A stretch of 64,000 bases of DNA from Verrucomicrobiota bacterium. GTDB taxonomy: Bacteria; Verrucomicrobiota; Verrucomicrobiia; Opitutales; Opitutaceae. Location of the stretch: assembly GCA_014584295.1 (NCBI GenBank), contig JACTNC010000053.1, positions 186,001-250,000 of the forward strand, written 5' to 3'. The notes beneath the pieces are model-generated. The model ran no database searches, was not told where the DNA came from, and worked only from the letters and a program-made list of their open reading frames with translations. Made by a program: the position numbers and the translations under genes. How positions within the stretch are numbered: the first letter of the stretch is position 1; each line of letters begins with the position of its first letter. Positions 37,076 through 46,224 of the stretch are shown piece by piece.

Positions 37076-37093
37076 TGGGTTCGGCATGCGTTG

Positions 37094-37984
37094 TCAGCTG
37101 CAGACAATTCCGGCGCTCAAGAGAAGTGCGTAGGCGGCCAGGTACCGGCCGACATCGCCCAACAGCGTGATCAGCCCCATTGGCGAATCCAATTCTTTGA
37201 GTCGGAATACCTGCCTCATGGCCTCTGGCGTGAGCACGAGGGGGAGCAGGATCCAGTCAAACGCATCCCAGCGCACCGCGATCATGGCCGGCACCAACAG
37301 TGCAACGGCGTGTCCCAACGCAAACTGCCAGCGGGCAAATTTCCGACCGAATCGTACGACGCTGGTGCGTTTTCCGGCTCTGGCATCCGTCTCAGCATCG
37401 CGATAGTTGTTGACGACCAGGATATTTGCCGCGAGCAGTCCGATTGCGGCGGCTGCAAGCCATACGTCCATGCCAGGCCAGCCCGCCTGCAAGAAGTAAG
37501 TCGCGCCGACCGCCACGAGTCCAAAGAAGACAAACACAAAGACATCCCCCAATCCGATATAGGCGATCGGCCAGGGACCTCCGGTGTAGGCATATCCGCA
37601 CAAGATGCTGGTGGCACCAATGACCAGCAGCGGCCAACCACCATAAGGCAACAGCGTCAATCCAACCAGAAACGCAGCAGCAAACACAAGCCATGCTGCC
37701 CGCTTCATTGCTGCCGCCGGAATCAGTCCAGCTGCAACCGCCCGCCTGGGCCCCACCCGCCCGGCGTTGTCAGCGCCTTTGACACAATCGCCATAGTCGT
37801 TGGCAAAATTTGTGCCCACCTGGACAAGCAAGGCAAACGCCAGGCAGGCGCCCGCAGCGTACCAAACGACAGAATCGTGTCGCAGTGCGAATGCCGTGCC
37901 GACGATCACCGGCGCGATGGCGGCCGGGAGCGTGCGCGGGCGTGTTGCTGACACCCAGATTGCAAATCGTGATTCAGCAGCCAT
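37094..37984 (-). CDS. menA: 1,4-dihydroxy-2-naphthoate polyprenyltransferase
   Basis: A 296-residue UbiA-family membrane enzyme with about eight to nine hydrophobic helices. It carries the first Asp-rich motif N-D-Y-G-D-C-V-K-G-A-D and the second, N-N-Y-R-D-A-E-T-D. It attaches a polyprenyl tail to 1,4-dihydroxy-2-naphthoate in menaquinone synthesis. The R-V-G-P-R-R-A-V-A-A-G-L stretch between motifs is typical of MenA rather than UbiA. The N-terminus T-R-P-R-T-L-P also fits MenA. It converges on trxA and lies 61 bases from the next aminotransferase on the same strand. Confidence 0.9.
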   Translation of the reverse strand: MAAESRFAIWVSATRPRTLPAAIAPVIVGTAFALRHDSVVWYAAGACLAFALLVQVGTNFANDYGDCVKGADNAGRVGPRRAVAAGLIPAAAMKRAAWLVFAAAFLVGLTLLPYGGWPLLVIGATSILCGYAYTGGPWPIAYIGLGDVFVFVFFGLVAVGATYFLQAGWPGMDVWLAAAAIGLLAANILVVNNYRDAETDARAGKRTSVVRFGRKFARWQFALGHAVALLVPAMIAVRWDAFDWILLPLVLTPEAMRQVFRLKELDSPMGLITLLGDVGRYLAAYALLLSAGIVCS

Positions 37985-38045
37985 GCGGCAGGCAGGTCAG
38001 GAAACAAGGACCTCTGCGTCGTTGTCCGCCGCGCACAATCCAGCA

Positions 38046-39233
38046 TCAAAGGCCGCCGCAAAAACGTGCCAGGCGGGAGACACCCTTTGCGATGATCTCA
38101 TCACTCGTCGCATAACTGAGACGAAGGTATCCTTCCGCGCCAAACGCACTGCCAGGCACAGCCGCCACCTTTTCCTTTTCCAGGAGGCGCGCGCAGAATT
38201 CCTGGTCACTCAGCCCGAATTTCGAGATGTTCGGAAACAGATAGAATGCTCCCTGGGCCAACAGGCACGTAACGCCCTTGATTTCATTCAGGGCGCGATG
38301 AAGCGCCCGACGCCTGCGATCAAAGGCCGTCAGCATCTGCGACAGCGCTGCTGCCGTCTTTTCTTTCTGCTCCAACGCGGCCAACGCGCCGTACTGCGCA
38401 AATGTCGTCACGTTCGAACTCGTCTGGCTCTGTATCTCGGAGATCGCCTTCGCAATCGGCGCAGGAGCAACCGTTGTCCCGATACGCCACCCGGTCATTG
38501 AATAGGTCTTTGAAAAGCCGGCAACCGTGATGGTGCGCGCCTCGGCTTCCTTGCTCAAGGTTGCCACGCAGGTCGGCCTGACCCCGTCATAAACCAAATG
38601 CTCATACATCTCGTCCGAGAGAATGTAGAGATTGTGCCGTACAGCGATCTCCACGAGCGCCGCCAGTTCCTCGCGTGAATAGACTGCGCCGGTCGGATTT
38701 GATGGGGAATTCAGGATCAGCATCCGCGTGCGCGGACCGATCGCCGCTTCAAGCTGTTCCGGTGTGAGCCGGAAACCGGTGCGGTCGTCAGCCAACACGA
38801 GCTTGGGAACCGCCCCGGCGAGCTTCACCATCTCCGGATAACTCACCCAAAAGGGTGCCGGAATGATGACCTCATCTCCCGGTGAACACGTGGCAAGCAC
38901 ACTCAGGTAGCAGGAGAATTTCCCACCTGGAGAAACGATAACCTGCGAGGGCACGACCTTGAATCCATAGTCAGTGCCATATCTGGCGGCAATAGCCTGG
39001 CGCAACGGTTCGATGCCTGGGGTGGGCGCGTACTTCGTCTTGCCGCCCTGGAGCGCCTGGATGCAGGCATCCTTGATGTGTTGCGGGGTGTCGAAATCCG
39101 GTTCGCCGGCGGCGAATCCACAGACATCTTCACCGGCTGCTTGAAGGGCTTTCGCCTTGGCGTCGATTGCAAGGGTCGGCGACGGCGAGATGTTTCTGGC
39201 CCAGACAGAGAGAGGCGCGGGAGTTTGGTTCAT
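38046..39233 (-). CDS. Class I/II aminotransferase (aspartate aminotransferase-like)
   Basis: A 395-residue fold-type I PLP enzyme. It has A-G-E-P-D-F-D-T-P near the N-terminus, [17 protein letters not shown], and the PLP lysine K242 in [14 protein letters not shown]. These features match the 1-beta/gamma aspartate aminotransferases, which often also act on prephenate or phenylalanine. It runs on the minus strand upstream of menA. A paralogue lies at 42455-43645. Confidence 0.9.
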   Translation of the reverse strand: MNQTPAPLSVWARNISPSPTLAIDAKAKALQAAGEDVCGFAAGEPDFDTPQHIKDACIQALQGGKTKYAPTPGIEPLRQAIAARYGTDYGFKVVPSQVIVSPGGKFSCYLSVLATCSPGDEVIIPAPFWVSYPEMVKLAGAVPKLVLADDRTGFRLTPEQLEAAIGPRTRMLILNSPSNPTGAVYSREELAALVEIAVRHNLYILSDEMYEHLVYDGVRPTCVATLSKEAEARTITVAGFSKTYSMTGWRIGTTVAPAPIAKAISEIQSQTSSNVTTFAQYGALAALEQKEKTAAALSQMLTAFDRRRRALHRALNEIKGVTCLLAQGAFYLFPNISKFGLSDQEFCARLLEKEKVAAVPGSAFGAEGYLRLSYATSDEIIAKGVSRLARFCGGL

Positions 39234-39339
39234 GGACAGTCCCTGCCACCCAAACCCGCCATGCCCTCAAACGCAAGGCCGCGCTTTGAAGCTCCTGAAA
39301 CAGAATCCAGTCGCCCTCATGCCCGCCCTGGCGCGGCCC

Positions 39340-39660
39340 TCAATCCCTCGCATTTCGTATTCTTCCCGCAGGCATTGCCTCTATCGCCGCCCGGAGAATT
39401 TCACCTGCACTCACCCGCTTGATCCGGGCCTGCCGAAGGAGCGTTTTTTTGATCTCCTGTGGCAATCGAACTGAGATCTGCCGATGCTCAGGACGATCGG
39501 CCTGGAACTGACTGTAATCAAACGTTTCCAAGGCGGAGCGGATCACTTCGCTGACCGACCGGGCACCATTGCTGGAAAGAGTTGCTTCAATCTTCTCGAT
39601 GAGGGTGAGGGGTAACTCAAATGTAACGGGATTGGCGACGGGGGAATTCTTGTTTGCCAT
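39340..39660 (-). CDS. Protein with two ribbon-helix-helix motifs
   Basis: A 106-residue protein from the ATG at 39660; 20 more open codons upstream are judged not translated. It holds two separate RHH units. Unit 1 (about 12-48) is [13 protein letters not shown] then [10 protein letters not shown]. Unit 2 (about 61-96) is [13 protein letters not shown] then [14 protein letters not shown] proteins such as CopG or MetJ normally carry one unit and dimerize to bind DNA, so this chain might fold as its own pseudo-dimer. No toxin gene adjoins it, so antitoxin function is unsupported. Confidence 0.7.
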   Translation of the reverse strand: MANKNSPVANPVTFELPLTLIEKIEATLSSNGARSVSEVIRSALETFDYSQFQADRPEHRQISVRLPQEIKKTLLRQARIKRVSAGEILRAAIEAMPAGRIRNARD

Positions 39661-39809
39661 GGGTGGACGTGCGGAAAATAACGCCAGCATCTGCTTGCCT
39701 GCCCAAGGTGTCTGCGGCAATGCAAATCTTCAGTTTCTCGGCTGGACCGTTTTTCGCGTCCTTGACGAAGGGTTCGATGATTTCAGTCTTCAGCCACCCC
39801 CACGAAGCA

Positions 39810-40946
39810 ATGGCCCATGTCTCGATTGAAAACCTTGTCAAAGTGTACCCCGAGAAGCGTGGCGCGGGCGTAAAAGTACTCCATGGCATCAATCTCGAGA
39901 TTCGAGATCGGGAGTTCCTTGTGCTGGTCGGTCCCTCCGGGTGCGGGAAATCCACGATCCTCCGAATGATCGCCGGTCTCGAAAGCATTTCCGGCGGATC
40001 GATCTCCATCGATGGCAGGATTGTGAACGAGGTTCCTCCGCGCGATCGGGATATCGCCATGGTGTTCCAGAACTATGCGCTGTATCCGCACATGTCGGTC
40101 TACGACAACATGGCGTTTGGCTTGAAGCTGCGTAAATTCTCCAAGGCGGAAATCGACGCGCGTGTGCGCGAAGCCGCCTCCATGCTCGGACTTGAGGCCT
40201 ACCTTGACCGGAAGCCCAAGGCCCTGTCCGGCGGCCAGCGTCAGCGGGTAGCAGTCGGGCGCGCGATTGTGAGGAAGCCCAAGGTATTTCTATTCGACGA
40301 ACCCCTGTCCAATCTCGATGCCAAGATGCGCGCCTCCACGCGTACCGATATCTGCAAGCTTCACTCACGTCTGGCCGCCACGATGATCTATGTCACCCAT
40401 GACCAAGCTGAAGCCATGACCATGGGAGATCGCATTTGTGTGCTGAAGGATGGTCACATCCAGCAGCTGGCCGAGCCTCTCGAACTCTATAGCCGCCCCA
40501 ACAACATGTTTGTGGCCGGATTCATCGGCAGCCCACCCATGAATCTGTTCAAGGGCACTGTTCGGAACAGCCATCAGGGACTCAATTTTGTCGAAACAAA
40601 CACCTCGGGTACGCCGCTGGCAATTCCCCTCCCAAGAGACCTCGCGAGATGTGCAGCCGACCACATTGACAAGGAAGTCGCCTTCGGGATACGCCCAGAG
40701 AATATCCGCATCATGCCCACGAGCGCAAACAGCCCGACCGCAGGCGCAGCCTCCGTGCACGTCGAGATGTCCGAGCCCATGGGATCAGAAACCCTGCTTT
40801 ACCTCTCGACTGCTGCCAACTCCTTCATCGCTCGCGTACCTCCGACTGACCACTACGCGCCCGGACAATCGCTTTCGGTGTCATTCGACACCTCCAAGGC
40901 TCACCTCTTCGACGGCATCACAGAAGCCGTGATCAGACCGGCCTAG
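39810..40946 (+). CDS. ABC transporter ATPase of the MalK/UgpC/MsmX type, orphan
   Basis: A 378-residue ATPase. The ATG at 39810 gives [11 protein letters not shown]; the 52 open codons before it are discarded. Walker A is G-P-S-G-C-G-K-S-T (41-49), followed by the Q-loop Q-N-Y-A-L-Y-P-H-M, the signature [10 protein letters not shown], Walker [13 protein letters not shown] and the switch His in Y-V-T-H-D. The C-terminal ~130 residues are the MalK-type TOBE regulatory domain. The length and D-E-P-L-S-N-L-D match carbohydrate uptake systems. Permeases and binding protein are not adjacent, so it may serve several importers, as MsmX does. Confidence 0.93.
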   Translation: MAHVSIENLVKVYPEKRGAGVKVLHGINLEIRDREFLVLVGPSGCGKSTILRMIAGLESISGGSISIDGRIVNEVPPRDRDIAMVFQNYALYPHMSVYDNMAFGLKLRKFSKAEIDARVREAASMLGLEAYLDRKPKALSGGQRQRVAVGRAIVRKPKVFLFDEPLSNLDAKMRASTRTDICKLHSRLAATMIYVTHDQAEAMTMGDRICVLKDGHIQQLAEPLELYSRPNNMFVAGFIGSPPMNLFKGTVRNSHQGLNFVETNTSGTPLAIPLPRDLARCAADHIDKEVAFGIRPENIRIMPTSANSPTAGAASVHVEMSEPMGSETLLYLSTAANSFIARVPPTDHYAPGQSLSVSFDTSKAHLFDGITEAVIRPA

Positions 40947-40978
40947 CATCGTCGCCCGCAGGATCAGGCAACGCGCTC

Positions 40979-41893
40979 TCAGTTACCTATAGCAACAAAT
41001 CCCCTCTCGGGACGCTGAATGGGATGCGGGAGCGCTTCTGGCGAAAAAAGGATAGGCGAAAAATCCTGGTCCATGGCAGCCCCCGTAACAATGAAGCGGG
41101 TCTTGTTTCGGGTGGTTTCGTCCTTGAGGTCGATGGACTTCACAATCCAGTGAACACCCACCTTCTTCAGGTCCAGGACGGACATCGTTTTTAGCAGTTT
41201 TCCCTCTTCGCCGATCTGATCCACCTGCACCAAGGCATTGAATTGTGTATCCAGAAAAACCCTCACCCCGGTAAGCGCCGCATGCCTGGACGCAAAGTCG
41301 GAGGGGGGATAGAAGAGATAGGTGTTCGCAGGGCGCCCACGAACCTTGCGCAGGCCTTCAAAGACGAGATCCTCCCACCACAGAAACGGCATCTGCAGGT
41401 CGAATGCCGTGAGATCGGTTTCTCCCAAGGGTTCAAACAGGGCATCGATTCCCAGAACCGTCGCCTCATTCTCTTTTCCTGCCTCCCAACGCCAGATCTC
41501 TGGCTTGTTTCCCCCCTTCAACAAGAGCCGGAGTGTCGAGCTGTGCCCATGAACCAAGGACCGCTCCCCTAGGAGTTCAATGCGACTTACCGGGCCGTCA
41601 TCGAACAAATCATTCCACAATCTGCCCTCCCTTGACCATTCCGTACCCCTGCGAGGCATCACGCGCAGTTTGAACTCAAGATAGCCACGAAATCCCTTTT
41701 GCCTGAACTCCGCAAGAAACGCCCGGCCTTCCTCCTGATTCGGCTTGGAGAGCTGAACATAGTCGGCAGGCGGTCGATAGCGTTTCTGCTGGGCAGAAAG
41801 CAAAGGCACGACTGCCGCGAGTATCGCCAGGACGCAGGTCAGGCGTCCCGAACGCAACCACCCGACCCGCCACCGGTAGGTCATGGGCGGCAT
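40979..41893 (-). CDS. Exported LolA-like outer-membrane lipoprotein-sorting family protein
   Basis: A 304-residue protein with a long, probably cleaved, N-terminal hydrophobic segment (L-T-C-V-L-A-I-L-A-A-V-V-P-L-L-S-A). Starts at GTG 41902, ATG 41893 and ATG 41884 are all possible. The mature part is a string of beta strands with G-Y-L-E-F-K-L-R-V-M-P-R-R-G-T and V-Y-x-x-L-Y type turns. It contains P-A-N-T-Y-L-F-Y-P and ends with T-R-F-I-V-T. This resembles the TP_0789/LolA-like family. The pattern fit is moderate. It starts 15 bases after secG on the same strand, suggesting an operon for export functions. Confidence 0.6.
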   Translation of the reverse strand: MPPMTYRWRVGWLRSGRLTCVLAILAAVVPLLSAQQKRYRPPADYVQLSKPNQEEGRAFLAEFRQKGFRGYLEFKLRVMPRRGTEWSREGRLWNDLFDDGPVSRIELLGERSLVHGHSSTLRLLLKGGNKPEIWRWEAGKENEATVLGIDALFEPLGETDLTAFDLQMPFLWWEDLVFEGLRKVRGRPANTYLFYPPSDFASRHAALTGVRVFLDTQFNALVQVDQIGEEGKLLKTMSVLDLKKVGVHWIVKSIDLKDETTRNKTRFIVTGAAMDQDFSPILFSPEALPHPIQRPERGFVAIGN

Positions 41894-41908
41894 GACATTC
41901 ACACCAGT

Positions 41909-42304
41909 CTAAGGATTGGATTTTGGCTGTTCCGTCTTTGACGCAGCCGGGGGCGTTTCGACCGGAGCGGCTGCCGGAGCACTGGCATCGGTGGCGGGAG
42001 ACGCAGCAGGCGCCGCCGGTACGGCAATCGTCGGAAGGGCGCTTCCTGCAGCAGCGCTGTGCTTCCGCTGGTAAATGTGACCCAGGTACAAGGCGAAACT
42101 AAGTACAAAGAATGCAATCGCTGCATTGATGGTCGCCTTGGAAAGAACATTGTTTGTTTCCGCACCAAAGGCGGCTTCCGCAGCCCCGCCGCCCATGGCT
42201 GCCCCCACTCCGCCATCCTTCGACTTTTGCGCGAGGACTACGAGCGAGAGGAAAAGAGAAATCAGGATCAGAACAAATGTGAGAATACTGATGACGATGC
42301 CCAT
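41909..42304 (-). CDS. secG: Protein translocase subunit SecG
   Basis: A 131-residue membrane protein with two transmembrane segments: about 3-24 ([19 protein letters not shown]) and about 58-77. Between them lies the SecG motif [11 protein letters not shown] and a glycine-rich turn ([10 protein letters not shown]). The C-terminus is a long Pro/Ala-rich tail, longer than in E. coli SecG. It assists SecYEG-mediated export. A terminator-like hairpin lies just upstream (42319-42340), separating it from the aminotransferase. Confidence 0.92.
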   Translation of the reverse strand: MGIVISILTFVLILISLFLSLVVLAQKSKDGGVGAAMGGGAAEAAFGAETNNVLSKATINAAIAFFVLSFALYLGHIYQRKHSAAAGSALPTIAVPAAPAASPATDASAPAAAPVETPPAASKTEQPKSNP

Positions 42305-42318
42305 TTGAATCGTTCAGC

Positions 42319-42340
42319 AAAACCCTCAGGGAGGAGGGTT
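42319..42340 (-). terminator. Rho-independent terminator candidate between aminotransferase and secG
   Basis: On the minus strand AACCCTC (42334-42340) and GAGGGTT (42321-42327) pair around a 6-base loop. The right arm runs into TTTT. It would end the Lrp-aminotransferase transcript about 110 bases after its stop, leaving secG to its own promoter. Confidence 0.5.
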
Positions 42341-42454
42341 GTCAATGCCAGTCTCAGAAGTGCAAAGGCAGTACGAACCGTGTTCACAGTTCATCTGGAA
42401 AGCAACGAACCCGTTGGCCTCAGGAGGAATACCTCACAAGTCCACAACTGTCGT

Positions 42455-43645
42455 CTAACTCGCCTTGCGGCTCGCACTTGCGAGATAGCGCCCGATGCGG
42501 TCACAGGCCACACCGATCTGTTCGTAGCTGGTGGCAAAGCAGGCGCGCACGTGCCCGGTTCCATTCTCACCAAAAGCTGTCCCAGGCACCACCGCCACCT
42601 TTTCATTATTCAACAATCCAACCGCAAAATCCTTCTCGGACATTCCCGTCGAGCGGACATTCGGAAATGCATAGAAGGACCCCCTGGGCAAATGGCAGGC
42701 AAGCCCCAGTTCGTTGAAACGTCGCACAATCAGGTCCCTGCGACGATGATACTGTTCCCTCATGCGCAGCACATTCTCCCAACCATGCGTGAGCGCCTCA
42801 AGCGCGCCTTCCTGAGCAATGATCGAGGCGCACATCATGGCATACTGGTGCACCTTCATCATGGCATCGATCAGGACGGCAGGGCCGCAGGCATAACCAA
42901 TTCGCCATCCGGTCATGGCAAAAGCCTTCGAAAAGCCATGCAGAAAAATGGTCCTTTCTGCCATGCCCGGGAAGCTGGCTATGCTGGTATGCTCACCTTC
43001 AAACGTGAGTTCCGAATAGATCTCATCGCTAAGGACAAGGAGGTCCTTCTCGCGACAGAAATCAGCAATCTTCTGCAATTGCTCGCGACTGCACGTGCCA
43101 CCCGTCGGGTTGCACGGCAGGTTCAGCATCAGAATCTTCGCTCCCGGCTGCCACGCAGCGCGCAGCGCCTCCGCGGTAAGTGCAAAATTGTCCTTCGCGT
43201 AGGTGGGCACGGCGATGCCCACGCCGTGAACCAACGTGATGCTCGGATGATACGACACGTAGCAAGGCTGATGAAACATCACCTTGTCGCCCGGATTGCA
43301 GAACGCCCGGAATGCGAGATCGAGTGCCTCACTCACACCCACCGTGACGAGAATCTGGTCCTCTGGCCGGTAACCGACTGAAAAATGTTCTCCGACGTAC
43401 TTCGAAATCGCCCGGCGAAGCTCAATCGTACCGAGATTGGACGTGTAGTAGGTCTTTCCCCGCTCCAGTGCGAAAATCGCCGCCTCACGAACATGCCAAG
43501 GCGTGACAAAGTCCGGTTCCCCCACCCCCAGCGAAATCACATCCTGGCCTTTCATCTTGGCCACCAACTCAAAGAAATCGCGAATGCCACTCTTGGGAAG
43601 CGTCGCAATATGATTTGCAATCCAGCGTCTGGAATTCTCGCTCAT
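42455..43645 (-). CDS. Class I/II aminotransferase next to an Lrp/AsnC regulator
   Basis: A 396-residue fold-type I PLP enzyme. It has G-V-G-E-P-D-F-V-T-P, L-P-C-N-P-T-G-G, S-D-E-I-Y-S and the PLP lysine K240 in G-F-S-K-A-F-A-M-T-G-W-R-I-G. These match broad-specificity aspartate/alanine/aromatic aminotransferases such as PatA or AlaA; the substrate is not clear from sequence. It overlaps nothing but starts 13 bases after an Lrp-family regulator, a common arrangement in which the regulator senses an amino acid handled by the enzyme. Confidence 0.9.
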   Translation of the reverse strand: MSENSRRWIANHIATLPKSGIRDFFELVAKMKGQDVISLGVGEPDFVTPWHVREAAIFALERGKTYYTSNLGTIELRRAISKYVGEHFSVGYRPEDQILVTVGVSEALDLAFRAFCNPGDKVMFHQPCYVSYHPSITLVHGVGIAVPTYAKDNFALTAEALRAAWQPGAKILMLNLPCNPTGGTCSREQLQKIADFCREKDLLVLSDEIYSELTFEGEHTSIASFPGMAERTIFLHGFSKAFAMTGWRIGYACGPAVLIDAMMKVHQYAMMCASIIAQEGALEALTHGWENVLRMREQYHRRRDLIVRRFNELGLACHLPRGSFYAFPNVRSTGMSEKDFAVGLLNNEKVAVVPGTAFGENGTGHVRACFATSYEQIGVACDRIGRYLASASRKAS

Positions 43646-43658
43646 GGTCGGAGGAAAG

Positions 43659-44147
43659 CTAGGGAGTTACGGTCAGACGCGAAGCCTGCGATTCACCAGT
43701 ATCGAGCAGGAAGCCCTGTTCCTTGTAGCATCGCAGCATGAAATGCGTTGAGGTCGACAGAACGCCCTCGATCGTTGACAGCTTTTCGGAAACGAAGGCT
43801 GCAACCTTCTGCAGCGAGCTACCTCGAACAAATACGAGCAAGTCATATCCGCCGGACATCAGGTACGCTGATTCAACCTCATCAAAGCGGCTGATGCGTT
43901 CCGCCAGGCGGTTGAAACCACCGCCACGTTCCGGCGTGATCTTGACCTCAATGACCGCACGCACGGCAGCAGCGGCTGCGGATTCGTTCGAGAGGTCGAG
44001 CACAGGACGCCAGCCAAGAAAGATCTTTTCCTTTCTCAACTGCTCCAATTGCCGATCAACCTCTTCCGTCGAAAGACCCAGGATCTGCGCCATCTGCGCA
44101 GTCGTGAGACTGCCGCCTTCCACCAAGAGCTTGAGAACCGGATTCAT
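43659..44147 (-). CDS. Lrp/AsnC-family transcriptional regulator
   Basis: A 162-residue protein. An N-terminal winged HTH contains L-T-T-A-Q-M-A-Q-I-L-G-L-S-T-E-E-V-D-R. The C-terminal ~80 residues form the RAM ligand-binding fold with V-E-S-A-Y-L-M-S-G-G-Y-D-L-L-V-F-V-R-G. The G-G-Y-D segment is a recognised hallmark. Lrp/AsnC proteins bind amino acids and control their metabolism. It sits upstream of, and is probably cotranscribed with, the aminotransferase, and its 5' end faces argA across 164 bases, so it may also act there. Confidence 0.88.
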   Translation of the reverse strand: MNPVLKLLVEGGSLTTAQMAQILGLSTEEVDRQLEQLRKEKIFLGWRPVLDLSNESAAAAAVRAVIEVKITPERGGGFNRLAERISRFDEVESAYLMSGGYDLLVFVRGSSLQKVAAFVSEKLSTIEGVLSTSTHFMLRCYKEQGFLLDTGESQASRLTVTP

Positions 44148-44311
44148 ATGTCAGCTGACAGACTCGCAGAGTTTGAAAGGGAGAATCGACACAATTATTC
44201 GGATACCCCGCGTGTTTCACCACGTAACAGCCCCCCGCCCTGGGAAATCTCCCGTCAATCCATGCATTGACGCTAGCCAGTTCCCTGCATGAGGATGAAG
44301 TACTTTATTCG

Positions 44312-45667
44312 ATGAGCTCTGGTTCCGCACCGGTCACGCCGTCCGCTTCTGCCATCAATCCGCCGTCTCCCGCTGCCGCGGCAGTCATCAAGCCGACCGA
44401 CCTGCGCGGCATTCTCAAGTACGTCCCTCGATTCCAGGGACAGATCTTTGTCCTGGCACTCGATGGCTCCATCGTGGCGGATGACAATTTCGGCAATCTC
44501 CTGGTGGATGTCGCCGTCCTCCGCTCGCTCGGAATTCAAGTGGTGCTCGTCCACGGTATCGGGCAGCAACTGCGGGATCTGTCCGCACTCCGCGGCGTCA
44601 CAATTTCAAACAATGACGGCACGGGCGTCACCGACGCGGCGACCCTTGATCTCGCGATCAGGGCCTCCGCGCGGGTCTCCCATCTCATTCTCGAGGGACT
44701 GACCCAGAACTCGCTCAAGGCAGCGATCACAAATTCCGTCCGAACACTCCCCGTAGGCATCATCCGGGGTGTCGACCATCAATTCACAGGCAAGGTAGAG
44801 CGGGTCGACCGCGATTTCATCACCCATCTCCTGAACGAGGGCATCGTCCCCATCATGCCTCCGATCGGTTATGGACCAGATGGAAAATCAATGCGCATCA
44901 ACTCGGACCTGCTCGCCGCAGAATTGGCGGAAGCCCTCCAGGCTACCAAGATCATTTACCTGACGCCGGCTGCGGGACTTGAAATCGACAATGAGATTCG
45001 CCGCGAAATTGCCGTCGAGACACTGCGGGACATCCTGAAGGCCAAACCGGAACGGATTGATAATGCTGTTCTGAGCAAAGCCGCACATGCGGTGAAGGCC
45101 ATCGAGACAGGCACCCCGCGCGTCCACATTGTGGATGGGCGTGTGTTCGATGCGCTTCTCAACGAGATCTTTTCCAGCGAGGGCGTCGGTTCACTCATCT
45201 ACGGCAACGACTATCAGCAGATCCGGCGGGCGACGCGTCGCGACGTGCGCGCATTGTATTCGCTTATCCGTGGCGGTGTGAAACGGGAGGAACTGCTCCA
45301 TCGCACCCAGCAGGCAATCGAGAAGAACATCGATCACTTCTTCGTTTTCGAGGTGGACGAAAATCTCGTCGCGTGCGTCACGCTCATTTTCTACCCCAAT
45401 AACCCGACTCTGGCCGAAATCGGTTCACTCTATGTCCTGCCGTTCTATCACAATCGCGGCATAGGGAAGAAGATGGTCGAGTTCGCATGCATGCGTGCAA
45501 AGGAAAAGGGCGCAGAAAACGTCGTGGCGCTTTCGACCCAAAGCTTCAGCTTCTTCACTGGCGTCGCCGGCTTCGAAGAGACCGACAAGAGCATCCTTCC
45601 CGAGGCCAGGCTCAAGCTCTATGATGAAAGCGGACGCAATGCCCGCGTCCTCATCAAGAAACTCTAG
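44312..45667 (+). CDS. argA: N-acetylglutamate synthase (amino-acid kinase plus GNAT)
   Basis: A 451-residue two-domain enzyme starting at ATG 44312; a TTG at 44267 would add 15 residues. Residues about 30-290 are an amino-acid-kinase fold (V-L-V-H-G-I-G-Q-Q-L, I-R-A-S-A-R-V-S, N-S-D-L-L-A-A-E-L-A). The C-terminal ~140 residues are a GNAT acetyltransferase with G-S-L-Y-V-L-P-F-Y-H-N-R-G-I-G-K-K-M-V-E. It acetylates glutamate from acetyl-CoA, the first committed arginine step, and is typically inhibited by arginine through the kinase domain. It converges on the RidA gene, with four shared bases at their ends. Confidence 0.93.
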   Translation: MSSGSAPVTPSASAINPPSPAAAAVIKPTDLRGILKYVPRFQGQIFVLALDGSIVADDNFGNLLVDVAVLRSLGIQVVLVHGIGQQLRDLSALRGVTISNNDGTGVTDAATLDLAIRASARVSHLILEGLTQNSLKAAITNSVRTLPVGIIRGVDHQFTGKVERVDRDFITHLLNEGIVPIMPPIGYGPDGKSMRINSDLLAAELAEALQATKIIYLTPAAGLEIDNEIRREIAVETLRDILKAKPERIDNAVLSKAAHAVKAIETGTPRVHIVDGRVFDALLNEIFSSEGVGSLIYGNDYQQIRRATRRDVRALYSLIRGGVKREELLHRTQQAIEKNIDHFFVFEVDENLVACVTLIFYPNNPTLAEIGSLYVLPFYHNRGIGKKMVEFACMRAKEKGAENVVALSTQSFSFFTGVAGFEETDKSILPEARLKLYDESGRNARVLIKKL

Positions 45668-46125
45668 GGCTTGACCTCAACGATCACCTGAATCTCTGTC
45701 GTCGAATCCTTGGGCAGGCCGGCTACCGCCACCGCCGCACGCGCGTGCTTTCCGGCATCCCCAAACAACGCGACAAAGAGATCGCTTGCGCCATTGATCA
45801 CAGCAGGACTGTCCGCGAATCCGCTGACGGCATTGACGTAACCGCCGACATAGACAATACGTGCAACCCTGTCGAGCGACCCTAGAGCCGCCTTCACGTT
45901 GGTGAGTGTTGCGAGGGCACAGACCCTCGCGGACTCATAGCCGGATTGAACCGTTTGTTCCCTGCCAACCTGCCCCGTGTGGGTCATCTGGCCATTCATC
46001 GAACAAAGGGTTCCCGCGCAATACAGAAGACTGCCAGTTTGCACGGTCGGAACATAACTGCCGGCGGCAGGAGCCGGGTTCGGCAGGGTCAGCCCCATTT
46101 CCTTGAGTTTGGCTTCAATGCTCAT
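45664..46125 (-). CDS. RidA/YjgF-family enamine/imine deaminase
   Basis: A 153-residue member of the RidA fold. It shows G-S-L-L-Y-C-A-G-T-L, then G-R-E-Q-T-V-Q-S-G-Y-E-S-A-R, and V-Y-V-G-G-Y-V-N-A and ends with T-E-I-Q-V-I-V-E-V. These fit the RidA subfamily with a longer N-terminus (YjgH-like) rather than archetypal RidA, because the arginine/glutamate positions differ. RidA proteins hydrolyse reactive enamines and imines. Its start faces the amidase/GTP-cyclohydrolase operon across 99 bases. Confidence 0.85.
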   Translation of the reverse strand: MSIEAKLKEMGLTLPNPAPAAGSYVPTVQTGSLLYCAGTLCSMNGQMTHTGQVGREQTVQSGYESARVCALATLTNVKAALGSLDRVARIVYVGGYVNAVSGFADSPAVINGASDLFVALFGDAGKHARAAVAVAGLPKDSTTEIQVIVEVKP

Positions 46126-46224
46126 TTCCGACGACTATCGCGCCATACAGGGCCCTATGCCAGCCATTTTGTCCGCTGACAATGTCCATTGCCGCACACG
46201 GAATCACCGCCAGGATGCTGGGTC

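Noticed and set aside
37067..37951. 294-codon plus-strand open frame
   Set aside because: It is antisense to menA, which has all its UbiA-family motifs; the translation is Arg/Gln/Cys-rich shadow sequence.
42059..43381. 440-codon plus-strand open frame
   Set aside because: It is antisense to secG and the aminotransferase with K240; no domain is visible.
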